NCBI RefSeq assembly: GCF_001426685.1
Contig: NZ_LMFB01000008.1
Coordinates: forward strand, 105,458-169,457
Direction: 5' to 3'
Source of the DNA: Rhizobium sp. Root483D2
GTDB lineage: Bacteria > Pseudomonadota > Alphaproteobacteria > Rhizobiales > Rhizobiaceae
DNA: 64,000 bases
Of this stretch, positions 37,529-46,900 are shown piece by piece. Under the pieces are notes generated by a model. That model was not told where the DNA came from. It made no database searches and saw only the letters and a program-made list of their open reading frames with translations. Position 1 is the first letter of the stretch; each line of letters starts with the position of its first letter. A program made the position numbers and the translations under genes.

Positions 37529-40228
37529 TCAGGGCGACACGCCGGCGTTCCGGCTTGCCATCACGGCTGCAGTCCGGGTTGTGACATTGAGCTTGGCAAA
37601 GATATTGCGCAAATGGAATTTGACCGTGTTATCGCTGAGATCCAGCTTGCGGCCGATTTCCTTGTTGCTGAGGCCTGCACTTAAAAGCCGCATTACACTG
37701 CGTTCCCGCTCAGTCAATCCGCCGGTTTCCCGGCTCAGATCGGCAGCCGCAGCACCTGAAGAGGATGCTGCGGATGGTATCTTCATGACCGGCCCGGCGA
37801 GAATGTGAGCAAGGCGTTGCGCTATCACGGCCGGGATTTCCACCAAGGTCGCCAGACGGCGCAGGTCATTGGCAAAATCCGCACCTTCGATCTGCAGGAT
37901 TGCGCGATAATCCGCGATGGGCTGCGACAGGAGCAGGTTCGACAGGCACGCGGCGGCCTTGTCCGGCTGCCCTTCGGCCTGCAGCAATTTGATATCGAGA
38001 AGAGCGAGTTCGATATGGCGCGGCACATGGGGTTTTAGCGCCTGTTGGGTTCGCAAGCGGTCGAACACGTCGCGGGCCCGGGCGATGTCGCCCCGCGCAA
38101 CGTATATCCGCGTCCAGAGGAGTGCCGGGACGCAACCGCGCAGGTTGAGCCCCAGATTGTTAGGCGCGTCAGTATAGGCAGCCTGTAAGGGAAAGCCGCT
38201 GGCTTCTGCGTACCGCACCGCCTCCTCGATATCGCCTGTGGCGACAAGCAGCGTGACGCGCTCGCCGTCGATCAGCCGGGTCAAGCGTTCAAAGCCCCGG
38301 CGCCTGGCCGTTGCCCTGGCGCTGTCGATGGCGGCATGTGCTGCAAGGATATCGCCATTCAGGCGAAGCACTCTTTGCTGCGCCATGAAGCCAGCGGCCA
38401 AGAGATCAAACCAGGTATCATGGCGTTCCAGATGCGGCAGTGCCCAGGAGAGGGCGCTCGACGCCGCATCGAGTTCGCCGCGCATCGACAGAACTTCGCT
38501 GAGCAGCACCTGGCCCACCGCATCGAGATCGCTGCCCTCGCCAATATTGGTCTGGGCTTCCACGATCAGGCTCCGGTAGGCATCCTCGGCGCTTGCGCTG
38601 TCGCCGCTGAAGAACGCCGCTTGGCCGATATGCGTATACAGATGCATGGCGCCGAAATCCGCACCGCCGTCACGAAACGCCCGCATGGCCAACTGCCCGT
38701 AGTGCATGGCGCGATCGAGGTCTGTGCGGATCAGAAAATTGTAAGCCAGCATGTTGAGGGCGAGTGCGCGGTGAATGAGCTCCATATCGCCGCCATAGGA
38801 AAGATCCGCTTCCAGCGCAGAAAGATCGGAAGTGCTGGCCCAGTGATCGGTATAGAGTGACATCAGCACGCGCACCACCCGCAGGTCGCGTGACAATGCC
38901 TCGCCTGTGCAGGCCCGCTCGGCAATCGCCAGATAATGGTTGGCGGCATCGAGCTGGCCTGCCTTTGCGCTGATCACGGACAGACCAAGCGTTGTCAGCG
39001 GATAGCCGGACAGATTGATATTGGCAGCCTTGGCGATCAACGTCTGGAACAAGAGCGTGCCGCCGCGCGTGGTCGCGTAGACCCGCCGCCATCCGCCGCT
39101 TGTCTCGACAATGTCTGCGGCGAGGGCCGTATCACCCGCCAACAGAGCATGACGGACCGCCGCATCGCAATCGTCGCGGGTTTGAAACCAGCGTGCGGCC
39201 TTTTTCAGGATATCCCGCGTGTCGATCCCAACCCGTGCGGCCTCTTCCTTCAGGAAACTGTTGAAGACGGGGTGGCACCGGATCCACATTCCCTGATTGT
39301 CCAGCACGGCGATCGGCAAGGCATGATCGGCAAGCCGGTTGAACAGCGTTGCGGCATCCGGACTTGCGGAGATGGCTGCGGCCAGCGTGCGGCTGATCGC
39401 AGGAAGCGATGCGGTTTCCACGAGGAAATGCTGGATATCGGATGGCAGGCTGGAAAATACCTGTTCGGACAGATACCGGGCCATTTCAATATTGCTGCCG
39501 TCGAACGATTCCAGAATGGAAGCGCTGTGACCGCTTTCGGCTACGAGAACGCGCACCATCTGCAGCGCCACGGCCCAGCCTTCGGTGCGCTTGTTCAGCT
39601 CGCCGATCTGTTCACGCGTCAGTTTTTCGGAGCGGCCAACAAAGAATTCCTGCGCTTCCGTGTCCGAAAAGCTCAGATCGGTCACGCCGATCTGCTTGAG
39701 TTCGCCATTGAGGCGCAGAGCGGACAGCGGAAATCGTGGCGCGCTGCGGGAAATCAGGACGAATTTGACGTGGGCAAGGTCCTTCGCGGCCAAAAGCTTT
39801 GCCAGAAGGGATTCCGTCGCATCCGTCTGGGCAAAATGGTAGTCGTCCAGAAACAGCGTGACCGGCGTGTCGATCCGGCGCAACCGGGTGACGAGTACGG
39901 ATAACAGCGTGGCGACGGACATGCTGCTGGCGTCAAGGCCGCGTCCCTCGCCCGGCTGCAGCTCCTCCAAAGCCTCCAGCAGGGCGACGAGAAAATGGCT
40001 CTGGTCGCAATCGTCGGCTTCCAGCGGCAGCCAGACCAGTTTGCCCGCATGGTTTCGCATCAGATCATACCATTGCGCGGCGAAGGACGTCTTCCCGTAG
40101 CCGGCAGGCGCGATGATGGTCGTCAGCCGCCGGGGGCCCAAACGCTGCAGTTGCTGCAGCAGATTGCGGCGCCTGATATGCTGGCCGCCATTTACCGGCG
40201 GTTGAAAACGGCTTTGATGCGTGACCAT
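37529..40228 (-). CDS. MalT-like (LAL) ATP-dependent LuxR-family regulator
   Basis: 899 residues. N-terminal STAND-type NTPase with Walker [14 protein letters not shown] (Lys at about 46) and Walker [11 protein letters not shown]; a long helical TPR-like middle region of MalT type (about 350-800); C-terminal LuxR helix-turn-helix [20 protein letters not shown] and [18 protein letters not shown]. Such proteins bind an inducer and ATP, multimerise and activate nearby catabolic operons. The hyuB operon lies immediately downstream in the same direction with its own palindrome, so it is the probable target. Confidence 0.92.
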   Translation of the reverse strand: MVTHQSRFQPPVNGGQHIRRRNLLQQLQRLGPRRLTTIIAPAGYGKTSFAAQWYDLMRNHAGKLVWLPLEADDCDQSHFLVALLEALEELQPGEGRGLDASSMSVATLLSVLVTRLRRIDTPVTLFLDDYHFAQTDATESLLAKLLAAKDLAHVKFVLISRSAPRFPLSALRLNGELKQIGVTDLSFSDTEAQEFFVGRSEKLTREQIGELNKRTEGWAVALQMVRVLVAESGHSASILESFDGSNIEMARYLSEQVFSSLPSDIQHFLVETASLPAISRTLAAAISASPDAATLFNRLADHALPIAVLDNQGMWIRCHPVFNSFLKEEAARVGIDTRDILKKAARWFQTRDDCDAAVRHALLAGDTALAADIVETSGGWRRVYATTRGGTLLFQTLIAKAANINLSGYPLTTLGLSVISAKAGQLDAANHYLAIAERACTGEALSRDLRVVRVLMSLYTDHWASTSDLSALEADLSYGGDMELIHRALALNMLAYNFLIRTDLDRAMHYGQLAMRAFRDGGADFGAMHLYTHIGQAAFFSGDSASAEDAYRSLIVEAQTNIGEGSDLDAVGQVLLSEVLSMRGELDAASSALSWALPHLERHDTWFDLLAAGFMAQQRVLRLNGDILAAHAAIDSARATARRRGFERLTRLIDGERVTLLVATGDIEEAVRYAEASGFPLQAAYTDAPNNLGLNLRGCVPALLWTRIYVARGDIARARDVFDRLRTQQALKPHVPRHIELALLDIKLLQAEGQPDKAAACLSNLLLSQPIADYRAILQIEGADFANDLRRLATLVEIPAVIAQRLAHILAGPVMKIPSAASSSGAAAADLSRETGGLTERERSVMRLLSAGLSNKEIGRKLDLSDNTVKFHLRNIFAKLNVTTRTAAVMASRNAGVSP

Positions 40229-40682
40229 ATCTCATGTTGCTGAGGTACAACCCAGATTGCAAGTTCACGATGAAAATAAGCCGCCTCTTGATCGCGAAAA
40301 TCGCATGTGTTCCACTCACTTGACAGCTTCACACGGGATTTTGTATTTTTTTGTGATGGAATAGTTGCCGTGGTTAATTTAGTCGTCTCTAAGTTGTAAT
40401 TCAGTTGGGCTACCGGTTGGAAACGACGGGTGTGAATTGTTTGAGCCGGCAAGGCGTGGCATTGTCACCTTAGACATCGATCGAGATGTGGCGCGGCGGA
40501 TTTTCGGCGCTTTCAGCGCCGACTGTTGGGCCGGTGAAGGGATAATCCTGCCGAAATGACCGGTCCAGGCGAAAGACCATGCAGATTATGTGAGAAATTT
40601 TGCCATCCGCTCTGGATTTGGTTCGTAAATTGCTCTACTGCCCCTGCCATCTCTAGTGAACATCAGACTTTGAAAGATTCAC
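40229..40682. other. 454-bp divergent intergenic region with one possible promoter
   Basis: Lies between the MalT-like gene and rpsU. On the plus strand TTGACA (40320-40325) and TATTTT (40344-40349) stand 18 bp apart, a plausible sigma-70 promoter about 335 bp before rpsU, which would leave a long leader. I see no convincing small gene. The rpsU start has only a weak GAAAG ribosome binding site. Confidence 0.35.
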
Positions 40683-40916
40683 ATGCAAGTATTGGTTCGC
40701 GACAACAACGTCGATCAGGCTCTCCGAGTGTTGAAGAAGAAGCTTCAGCGCGAAGGTGTCTTCCGTGAAATGCGTATGCGGGAAGCATATGAAAAGCCGT
40801 CCGTCAAAAAGGCGCGCCAGAAGGCAGAGGCTATCAGCCGCCAGCGCAAGAATGCGCGCAAGCAGCTGCAGCGCGAAGGCCTTCTGCCGGCACCGAAGAA
40901 GAAGCCGACCCGCTAA
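40683..40916 (+). CDS. rpsU: 30S ribosomal protein S21
   Basis: 77 residues, starting [20 protein letters not shown] and very rich in lysine and arginine, with the S21 block [19 protein letters not shown]. It ends [12 protein letters not shown], the extended basic tail common in alphaproteobacteria. A single-gene unit with its own strong terminator 40 bp downstream. Marks this stretch as core chromosome. Confidence 0.97.
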   Translation: MQVLVRDNNVDQALRVLKKKLQREGVFREMRMREAYEKPSVKKARQKAEAISRQRKNARKQLQREGLLPAPKKKPTR

Positions 40917-40955
40917 TAACGGGTTCTTCTGACAGGATTGGGGCTTTCTAGTCCA

Positions 40956-40990
40956 GGCGCGTCCGGTATCCGGACGCGCCTCCTTTTGTT
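40956..40990 (+). terminator. Rho-independent terminator of rpsU
   Basis: Perfect 11-bp stem GGCGCGTCCGG / CCGGACGCGCC with a three-base loop (TAT), followed by TCCTTTTGTT. Starts 40 bp after the rpsU stop. Confidence 0.9.
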
Positions 40991-41180
40991 GTTTCTGAAA
41001 AAGCCGGTTTGATCGGCATTGCCGCTACCGCCCGTCTGGGCTCGGTCTGGCGGCTGGGCAAGCTGCGCCCCCTCCCCTCTTTTTCATTAGCGCCGGTGCC
41101 ATACCTGCTGTCCCTGCGGCATTGCCGGGGCCGAAATGGTCCGAAAAGAAATATTTCCCACAAGCAAGAAATCTATTCCG

Positions 41181-41210
41181 ATCTACTTCTGATTGAATCT
41201 TGAGGTAGAT
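41181..41210. promoter_or_regulatory. Inverted repeat overlapping the XRE gene's ribosome binding site
   Basis: ATCTAC (41181-41186) and GTAGAT (41205-41210) form a 6-bp inverted repeat with 18 bases between. The right arm touches the GAGG ribosome binding site of the gene starting at 41213, so it could be an autoregulatory operator or an mRNA stem that shields the site. Confidence 0.35.
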
Positions 41211-41212
41211 CA

Positions 41213-41587
41213 ATGGACCAGCCCCAAATTGACAGAGCCCGTGGTATGCGGCTCAAACAAGCCATGGTGATCCGCGGCCATCACAAAGCGATGGCACTGG
41301 CGGCGGAACTCTCCATTTCACCGGCAGCCTTGACGAAGTGGACGCAGGGTCACGCCATGTCCGTCGATCATGCGTGCAAACTCGCCACCCTGCTGCATGT
41401 GTCGCTGGACTGGCTTCTGATCGGGCGTGGTGGCCCTGATTTTCTGGCCTCTGATCATTCGAGTGCCCTGGAACTCGATCTGATTGGAAAGCTTCGCCAG
41501 CGGCCGGCACGGATCACAAAGCTCCTGATCGACCTGACGGCAGAGATACCGAAGGCGACGCCACAAACACAGCCGATTCAACCGTGA
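41213..41587 (+). CDS. Small XRE-family helix-turn-helix regulator
   Basis: 124 residues, GAGG seven bases before the ATG. The helix-turn-helix covers about 17-70: AMALAAELSISPAALTKWTQ and ATLLHVSLDWLLIGRGG, the CI/XRE pattern ending in the DWLL-GRG motif. The C-terminal 45 residues have no recognisable domain. It lies 180 bp before the first of two tandem paralogues of unknown family in the same direction and may control them. No phage genes are seen nearby, so a prophage repressor is unlikely. Confidence 0.8.
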   Translation: MDQPQIDRARGMRLKQAMVIRGHHKAMALAAELSISPAALTKWTQGHAMSVDHACKLATLLHVSLDWLLIGRGGPDFLASDHSSALELDLIGKLRQRPARITKLLIDLTAEIPKATPQTQPIQP

Positions 41588-41766
41588 GTGAATTTGCAGC
41601 GCAATTTTGACTGGCCGTCAATAACCATAGGTAGAGTTAAGTTAAGTGTTATCGTAAAAGTGGTGACGGGAGAGATGCAACTGATAGCTGTGTGCCGGCG
41701 ATGCCGTGTGCAGCTTGCAGAAAGTGCAAATCCGCCCCGCAGAAAACTCAAATCGGAGACCGATCG

Positions 41767-42432
41767 ATGTCCACACTTTTGACGATCAATGTGACCAATC
41801 TTGAGAGTGCAACGCAGCAGTTTTATTTCTTTCAGCAGCCGGCCATCTATACCGGCGGAGCAACCGTTTACAGCAACAGTCTTTTTTCCAGCAGCTTGGG
41901 AAATTACGCCCTCACCGGATCGACGCTGACCTTTCAGGTGAACATGCAGTTCTATGCAGGCATCCAGCAGGCGCACAGCACACCAACGATTGGCCAGACG
42001 TCGGGCTATTTGTCCGCCAGCCGGGCGATCGATCTGGCGCCGGCCTCCGGCCCGGCCAATGATTGGACCACCGCATCCGTCAACCCGCTGGGATTGACGC
42101 AGCCGACGAACGGGAACGGCGTTCAGCCGGGCGCATTCCGCATCACCACCCCGACCTATTCGCCGCCCGCCGTCTACAACGTCGGCTCCGCCGTCGAAGT
42201 CAACGGCGGCATTGCGCTCTCGAACTTCGTGGTGGCAAACCCCAGCAACAACACGGATTGCCAGCCCGTCCTGATCTATTATGTCCAGACGGGTAACTTC
42301 ACGCCGGGAACCGTCATGAGTTTCTCGGCGTCCAGCGTCAACGCGGCGGTCTGCGATTTCACCGGTGGCCATTCCATCATCAATGTGACCCTCAATCCCG
42401 ATGGTTCCTGGGGACAGCAGATCATCCAGTAG
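41767..42432 (+). CDS. Unknown protein, first of two tandem paralogues
   Basis: 221 residues from ATG 41767, with CGGAG about eight bases upstream; the upstream open frame is poorer. No signal peptide or membrane segment. Composition is rich in Ser, Thr, Asn, Gly and aromatic residues with alternating hydrophobic positions, suggesting an all-beta fold. It aligns with the next protein over its length: FYFFQQP, GG, SSSLGN, NPLGLT, PGAFRITTPTYSP, LSNFVVANP, IYYVQTGN, and the closing CDFTGGHSIINV plus NPDGSW. I have a faint memory of similar uncharacterised proteins in fungi and bacteria beginning with a beta strand and a Tyr-Phe-Gln motif. No function is known to me. Confidence 0.75.
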   Translation: MSTLLTINVTNLESATQQFYFFQQPAIYTGGATVYSNSLFSSSLGNYALTGSTLTFQVNMQFYAGIQQAHSTPTIGQTSGYLSASRAIDLAPASGPANDWTTASVNPLGLTQPTNGNGVQPGAFRITTPTYSPPAVYNVGSAVEVNGGIALSNFVVANPSNNTDCQPVLIYYVQTGNFTPGTVMSFSASSVNAAVCDFTGGHSIINVTLNPDGSWGQQIIQ

Positions 42433-42593
42433 TCCGTTGATCTAACGTGACGTGTGGGCGGGTTGTCCGTTGAAGACCCCGCTCACACGGCTTGATCGAG
42501 CGCGTAGCCCTTACCGGCCAGCCGATCCAGACATCCTTATTTTGAAAGAGATGATCACTTCAGGGGCCAAACGGCACCTGGGAGGCGGAACCC

Positions 42594-43310
42594 ATGACTT
42601 CGCAATACAGCATCATCATCAAGAACATGTCGGGGCAGACCATGTCATTTTACGCCTTTCAGAAACAGGCAGCCTTTGCCAATGGCGGCTCGGTAGCCGC
42701 CATTTTGTCCAGCAGCCTGGCCTGCGGAAACCTGGCACCCAATGCCAGTTCGGGGGCACAGCTGGATTTCAGTTTCGATGTGCAAAATTACGTGGGTGCC
42801 AAAAGCACGGCCACCGCGTCATCGCAGGTGAAATTCAATGCCAGCCTGTCGATGGTGAGCGCCAAGACCGCAAGCAGCAGTGCTGCCGCAGTCCAGCCGA
42901 TCGATTTGACGGCCTCGACGCCAGGCCAGCCCACCGGCAATTCCTCCGTGCTCTCTATCGATCCCTTGGGTCTGTCGGCCGCAACCTATCAATCGGGCCT
43001 GCCCGCAGGCGCGTTCGGCATCCAGGTTCCCTCCTTCACGCCGGTGCCAATGCCGCAATTATATTGCGGCTGCGCGGCGATCAATCAGGACGGAAGCATC
43101 ACCCTGTCAAGCTTCATCGCGCCGCTGCCCAACAGCCAGGTCAACTGCACCCCCGCTGCGATTTTCTATGTCGGCACCGGAAATCATCCCGTCGGCCAGA
43201 CGGTGACATACGCAACGGCCCAAGCTGCCGAGTGCGATTTCACGACGGGCTATCGCGTGATCACCGTTCAATACAACAGCGATGGCTCATTCACGGCAAA
43301 GGGGGGCTGA
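42594..43310 (+). CDS. Unknown protein, second tandem paralogue
   Basis: 238 residues; GGGAGG stands ten bases upstream of the ATG. Paralogue of the protein before it: FYAFQKQ, GGSV, SSSLACGN, IDPLGLS, PAGAFGIQVPSFTP, LSSFIAPLPN, IFYVGTGN, CDFTTGYRVITV and NSDGSF occur in the same order. An insertion of Ser/Thr/Ala-rich sequence lies near 75-115, and there is a CGC motif near 159-161. No signal peptide. Both proteins likely share a soluble beta-rich fold. The 161-bp spacer shows no terminator, so co-transcription is possible. Confidence 0.75.
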   Translation: MTSQYSIIIKNMSGQTMSFYAFQKQAAFANGGSVAAILSSSLACGNLAPNASSGAQLDFSFDVQNYVGAKSTATASSQVKFNASLSMVSAKTASSSAAAVQPIDLTASTPGQPTGNSSVLSIDPLGLSAATYQSGLPAGAFGIQVPSFTPVPMPQLYCGCAAINQDGSITLSSFIAPLPNSQVNCTPAAIFYVGTGNHPVGQTVTYATAQAAECDFTTGYRVITVQYNSDGSFTAKGG

Positions 43311-43401
43311 CAGATGCGGTAGAGGAACCCGGACCTCTTTCAGGAACTGAAAAATTCATCTCCGCCGTTTTTAAGCGGCTTTCACCCATGGGAATTTTCA
43401 T

Positions 43402-43677
43402 ATGGCAACCTATTACAATATTACGCTGGACTCCAATATCCCGCATGGCTCCGACATCCTCGACAAACCCTGCAGAGTTGTCTTCAGCTATCCGGATGGC
43501 AGTTTCTCCTACGCCTATACCGGCACGGTGTTTGCCTGGCCAACCGCCAATACGGTGCGTATCAAATCTGCGACGTTGAATATCGAGGCTGCATGGGTAG
43601 GCGCCAATGGCGGCACACTGACCATTCAAACCGGCGGTGGCCTTGCCTATGGGATTACCGGCTTCGTCAAAATGTGA
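43402..43677 (+). CDS. Small unknown protein, third gene of the patch
   Basis: 91 residues, starting MATYYNITLDSNIPHGSDIL and ending GLAYGITGFVKM. It is aromatic- and glycine-rich with strongly alternating strands, again suggesting a small beta barrel or sandwich; no signal peptide, membrane span or known motif. A GGGAA stretch ten bases before the ATG is a possible ribosome binding site. It is 91 bp after the second paralogue and in the same direction, so a three-gene unit under the XRE regulator is plausible. I do not recognise the family. Confidence 0.65.
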   Translation: MATYYNITLDSNIPHGSDILDKPCRVVFSYPDGSFSYAYTGTVFAWPTANTVRIKSATLNIEAAWVGANGGTLTIQTGGGLAYGITGFVKM

Positions 43678-43836
43678 AGGCCGTTGCTTTGGGCCGTTGC
43701 GGCACCTGTCCGAAAAGATGTTCGCAGCGGCTCTCATGCCGGTTCAGCGCCGTGTTGCGGCCATTCAAAGGTTACGCTAAGCCTTCGTCGCGCCAGCGGT
43801 AAGACCCGTCCGCTAGTGCAAAGCGTGGAGGAACAT

Positions 43837-44283
43837 ATGTCCGGTCAATCCCTGGTCACCTATGTCGGCGTTGCCCATCCCTGGATGTGCGATGTGATGG
43901 GGCATATGAATGTCCGCCATTATGCGGCGATGTTTGACGATGCCAGCTTTCAGCTTCTTGGGCATATTGCCGGTGCCGAAGGTCTAGCCGATACAAGCCG
44001 CGGCTGGGCCGATGTGCGCTCCGAGGTCGAATACAAGCACGAGACCAGGGCTGGCGCGCTGTTGACGATCCACTCGCGCGTGATCAAGGCCGGGCGCAGT
44101 TCGGTGACGTTCGAGCAGGTCATGTCCGGTTCGCTGGATGGCGTCGTTCATGCGGTCAATCGAACGGTGAGCGTTCGGTTTGATCTTATCGAGCGCACAG
44201 CCGTGGCGCTTGACGCCGGCATGCTGGCACGCGTCGAGACGCTGCAGGCGGGCGCAGCCGCCAACGAGAACAGTGCGGGTTAA
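43837..44283 (+). CDS. Acyl-CoA thioesterase-like hotdog protein
   Basis: 148 residues from ATG 43837, with GGAGGA five bases upstream. The 4-hydroxybenzoyl-CoA thioesterase-type motif is visible as WMCDVMGHMNVRHYAAMFDD (about 17-36), with the catalytic-type aspartate near 20; VRSEVEYKHETRAGALLTIH follows. It probably hydrolyses an acyl-CoA or carrier thioester. Its last four bases overlap the convergent LysR gene. Neighbouring amino acid transporter and LysR do not define a substrate. Confidence 0.82.
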   Translation: MSGQSLVTYVGVAHPWMCDVMGHMNVRHYAAMFDDASFQLLGHIAGAEGLADTSRGWADVRSEVEYKHETRAGALLTIHSRVIKAGRSSVTFEQVMSGSLDGVVHAVNRTVSVRFDLIERTAVALDAGMLARVETLQAGAAANENSAG

Positions 44284-45239
44284 GCGCCGTAGATGCGTTG
44301 ATCGAGCGGGGTTTCGGCGATGGCCGTCTGGATACCGGTAATAAGCGCTTTTTCAGCGCGGTTGATGATCTTTTCCGGATTGACCAGCAGGAAGACATCG
44401 ATGGCGGGCGGGGTATCGTAGGGCGGCAGCCGCCAGAGCACGCCGTCGGCCACGTCGCGCCGGGCCACGTGGAGCGGCAATGGGCCGATACCCAGCCCCG
44501 CGACAATCATGCGGCGGACCTCCTCAAGGCTCGACGATACCCCGACCACATTGGTGGCGAGCTTGGCTTCACTGCGCAACAGCGCCACGGGCCGCAGGAC
44601 ATCGGCGATATTGTCGGTGTGGAACGAGACGGAGGGTTCGCCTTTCAAATCGGCGAGCTTCAAATCCTCCTGCCCGAAGAAACGGTGGTCGGGACCGCAG
44701 AAGAAGCCGAAGAATTCCCGGTAGACCATCGTATAGTCCAGGGCCGCATCGCGGTTGCTGACAAGGCACAGTCCCAGCGAGGCCCGCTTTTCGCGCACCT
44801 GGCGGGTGACATCGCCGCTGGTGGCAACGGTGATGGTCAGCGTTGCGCGCGGGTGGCTGCGATGAAACGCCGTCAGCGCCTTGTCGAAGATTGGCGAAAT
44901 GACATGGCTTGCGACTGCGATCGTTACATGGCCGGTGACATCGTCGCCGACGCCGCGCACGAGCTGCGGAAGCTGCGAAATCGTGCCGAAGACCTCGATA
45001 CTCTGCTCATAGAGCAGCTGGCCAACATCTGTCAGCTCAAAACGGGTGGCATCGCGCTCGACCAGCCGGCGGCCGACCCGGTCTTCCAGGCGCCGCAGCG
45101 CATTGCTGACGCTGGGCTGCTTGAGATTGAGCTGCTCGGCGGCCCGGGTGATGCTCTTCACCTCGGCAATGACAACGAAGGTTCGCAGGAGGTTCCAGTC
45201 GAGCTCCCAGACCAGCCGGTCGGATCGTGGCGGTATCAT
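44280..45239 (-). CDS. LysR-family regulator, paralogue of the one at 2763-3761
   Basis: 319 residues. Helix-turn-helix LNLKQPSVSNALRRLEDRVG and an effector domain closely resembling the first LysR of the window (REFFGFFCGPDH, VLRPVALLRSEAKLA, AGLGIGPLPLHVARRD). It is divergent from the polar amino acid ABC transporter operon, 137 bp away, and is its presumed regulator. Its 3' end overlaps the thioesterase gene by four bases tail to tail. Confidence 0.92.
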   Translation of the reverse strand: MIPPRSDRLVWELDWNLLRTFVVIAEVKSITRAAEQLNLKQPSVSNALRRLEDRVGRRLVERDATRFELTDVGQLLYEQSIEVFGTISQLPQLVRGVGDDVTGHVTIAVASHVISPIFDKALTAFHRSHPRATLTITVATSGDVTRQVREKRASLGLCLVSNRDAALDYTMVYREFFGFFCGPDHRFFGQEDLKLADLKGEPSVSFHTDNIADVLRPVALLRSEAKLATNVVGVSSSLEEVRRMIVAGLGIGPLPLHVARRDVADGVLWRLPPYDTPPAIDVFLLVNPEKIINRAEKALITGIQTAIAETPLDQRIYGA

Positions 45240-45271
45240 TCCTGAAATCTATGCCTTCTATTTCCATTATC

Positions 45272-45284
45272 TATTTGCGCAATA
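45272..45284. promoter_or_regulatory. Possible LysR box
   Basis: A T-N11-A element built around the self-complementary TTGCGCAA, 33 bp before the LysR start and about 93 bp before the transporter operon. Short, so weak evidence. Confidence 0.3.
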
Positions 45285-45376
45285 ATAGCACAAAGGCAAT
45301 CATCAAATTCGGAAGGCGCGTACACGCGTAACCCAAGCGACAGAGAATGCGCTTTCATCCAGAGGAAAACAGGACC

Positions 45377-46159
45377 ATGAAAACACTCATTTCAGGCCTT
45401 ATGGCCGCGACCCTGGCCTTTGCCGCCAGCTTCACCGCTTTTTCGGCCAGCGCCGACGATCTCGAGGCGATCAAGTCTTCCGGTGAATTGCGCATCGCCA
45501 TGTCCGGCCAGTATCCGCCTTTCAACTTCGTCAACGAGAAAAACGAGGTCGTCGGTTTCGATGCCTCGATCGGGACAGCGATCGCCGAGCGCGTCGGCGT
45601 CAAGGGAACGCTGGTAACGACAGCCTGGGACGGCATCATTGCCGGCCTGCTCGCCAACAAGTTCGACACCGTCGTCGGCTCGATGACCATCACACCGGAA
45701 CGCGAGAAGGTCGTCGATTTCGTCGGCCCCTACTACCATGCCGGCCGGGCGGTTTTCGTCAACGACGCCTCGGCCGTTCAGAAGCTGGACGAACTGAAGG
45801 GCAAGACGCTCGGCGTCACGCTTGGCGAAACACATGAGAAATGGGCCCGTGAACAGGGCGGCTGGGACGTGCGCACCTACAAGGGCCTGCCGGAACTGCT
45901 GCTGGAGTTGAAGTCCGGCCGTGTCGATGCCATCGTCGTCGATAACATTCCCGTCATGGTCGCCGTCAAGGAAACCGGTGAAAAAGTCCGCCGCCTTGAA
46001 ACGCCGGATATAGAAGGCGGCAGCGTCGCCATCGGCATCGCTATCCGTAAGAACAATCCGGAGCTGAAGGCTGCGATGCAGAAGGCTCTCGACGCGATGA
46101 TGGCGGATGGTTCCTACGAGAAGATCGCCATGGAATGGGTCGGCAGCGACATCCGCTGA
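45377..46159 (+). CDS. Polar amino acid ABC transporter substrate-binding protein
   Basis: 260 residues from ATG 45377, with GAGGA ten bases upstream. Sec signal peptide MKTLISGLMAATLAFAASFT followed by ASADD. Family 3 binding-protein motifs: GELRIAMSGQYPPFNFVNEK, VGFDASIGTAIAERVGVKGT and TITPEREKVVDFVGPYYHAG. Such proteins bind lysine, arginine, ornithine, histidine, glutamine or opines. The operon order binder, permease, permease, ATPase is complete. Ligand not readable; a diamino acid would suit the paralogous LysR link to 3870-9375. Confidence 0.92.
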   Translation: MKTLISGLMAATLAFAASFTAFSASADDLEAIKSSGELRIAMSGQYPPFNFVNEKNEVVGFDASIGTAIAERVGVKGTLVTTAWDGIIAGLLANKFDTVVGSMTITPEREKVVDFVGPYYHAGRAVFVNDASAVQKLDELKGKTLGVTLGETHEKWAREQGGWDVRTYKGLPELLLELKSGRVDAIVVDNIPVMVAVKETGEKVRRLETPDIEGGSVAIGIAIRKNNPELKAAMQKALDAMMADGSYEKIAMEWVGSDIR

Positions 46160-46240
46160 TCGATCGACAATTCAACGCATATGGCCGGCTGGGGATAAGC
46201 CGGCCATATGCCGTTCGCAGGCCTTTCCCGGAGTTTTGCC

Positions 46241-46888
46241 ATGGATTTCCCGCTGATGCTGCGCGTCTTCCCGTTCTTTGTGGAAGCCGCTTGGGTCACC
46301 GTGCAGATATCGGTTCTGTCGCTGCTGCTCGGCCTTGCTGTCGCAGCCGTCATTGCGTCGGCGAAGATGTCGGGCTCGCTGGTCTTGCGCACATTCGGAC
46401 GGTTCTATGTCAGCGTGTTTCGCGGCACACCATGCCTGATCCAACTGTTCGTGCTTTATTTCGGCGGCCCGCAGATCGGCATCAATCTTGATCCGTTTGC
46501 CGCAGGTGTGATCGGCCTCGGGCTGAATATCGGCGCTTACATGGCCGAATCCATTCGTGGCGGCATTCTCGGCGTTGACCGGGGCCAAGTGGAGGCGGCC
46601 CGCACGATAGGCTTCAGCAAGCTGCAGACGCTGCGTCTGGTGGTTCTGCCACAGGCGGCGCGCCTGATGATCCGTCCGCTCGGCGTCAACGCCGTCGGCC
46701 TGATCAAGGGATCGGCGCTCGTCTCGACGATCTCCGTCGTCGAGCTGACCTACACGGCGCAGCGCTTTATCGGCTCCACCTACAAGCCGTTCGAGATCTT
46801 CGGTATCGCCGCCCTGCTCTACATGATCATCGTTTATGCGGTGTCGCGCGCAGTCGATCTTCTCGACCGCCGCTACGCCATCAACTGA
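46241..46888 (+). CDS. Polar amino acid ABC transporter permease 1
   Basis: 215 residues from ATG 46241, chosen for GGAG eight bases upstream; an in-frame ATG also occurs at 46208. Typical HisM/HisQ-like permease with membrane spans and the EAA loop VEAARTIGFSKLQTLRLVVL, plus the early FRGTPCLIQLFVLYFG. Works with the second permease as a heterodimer. Confidence 0.92.
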   Translation: MDFPLMLRVFPFFVEAAWVTVQISVLSLLLGLAVAAVIASAKMSGSLVLRTFGRFYVSVFRGTPCLIQLFVLYFGGPQIGINLDPFAAGVIGLGLNIGAYMAESIRGGILGVDRGQVEAARTIGFSKLQTLRLVVLPQAARLMIRPLGVNAVGLIKGSALVSTISVVELTYTAQRFIGSTYKPFEIFGIAALLYMIIVYAVSRAVDLLDRRYAIN

Positions 46889-46900
46889 GGGAGGCGCGGC

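Noticed and set aside
41213..41587. Prophage repressor
   Set aside because: The XRE protein resembles CI-type regulators, but no integrase, attachment site or phage gene lies near it.
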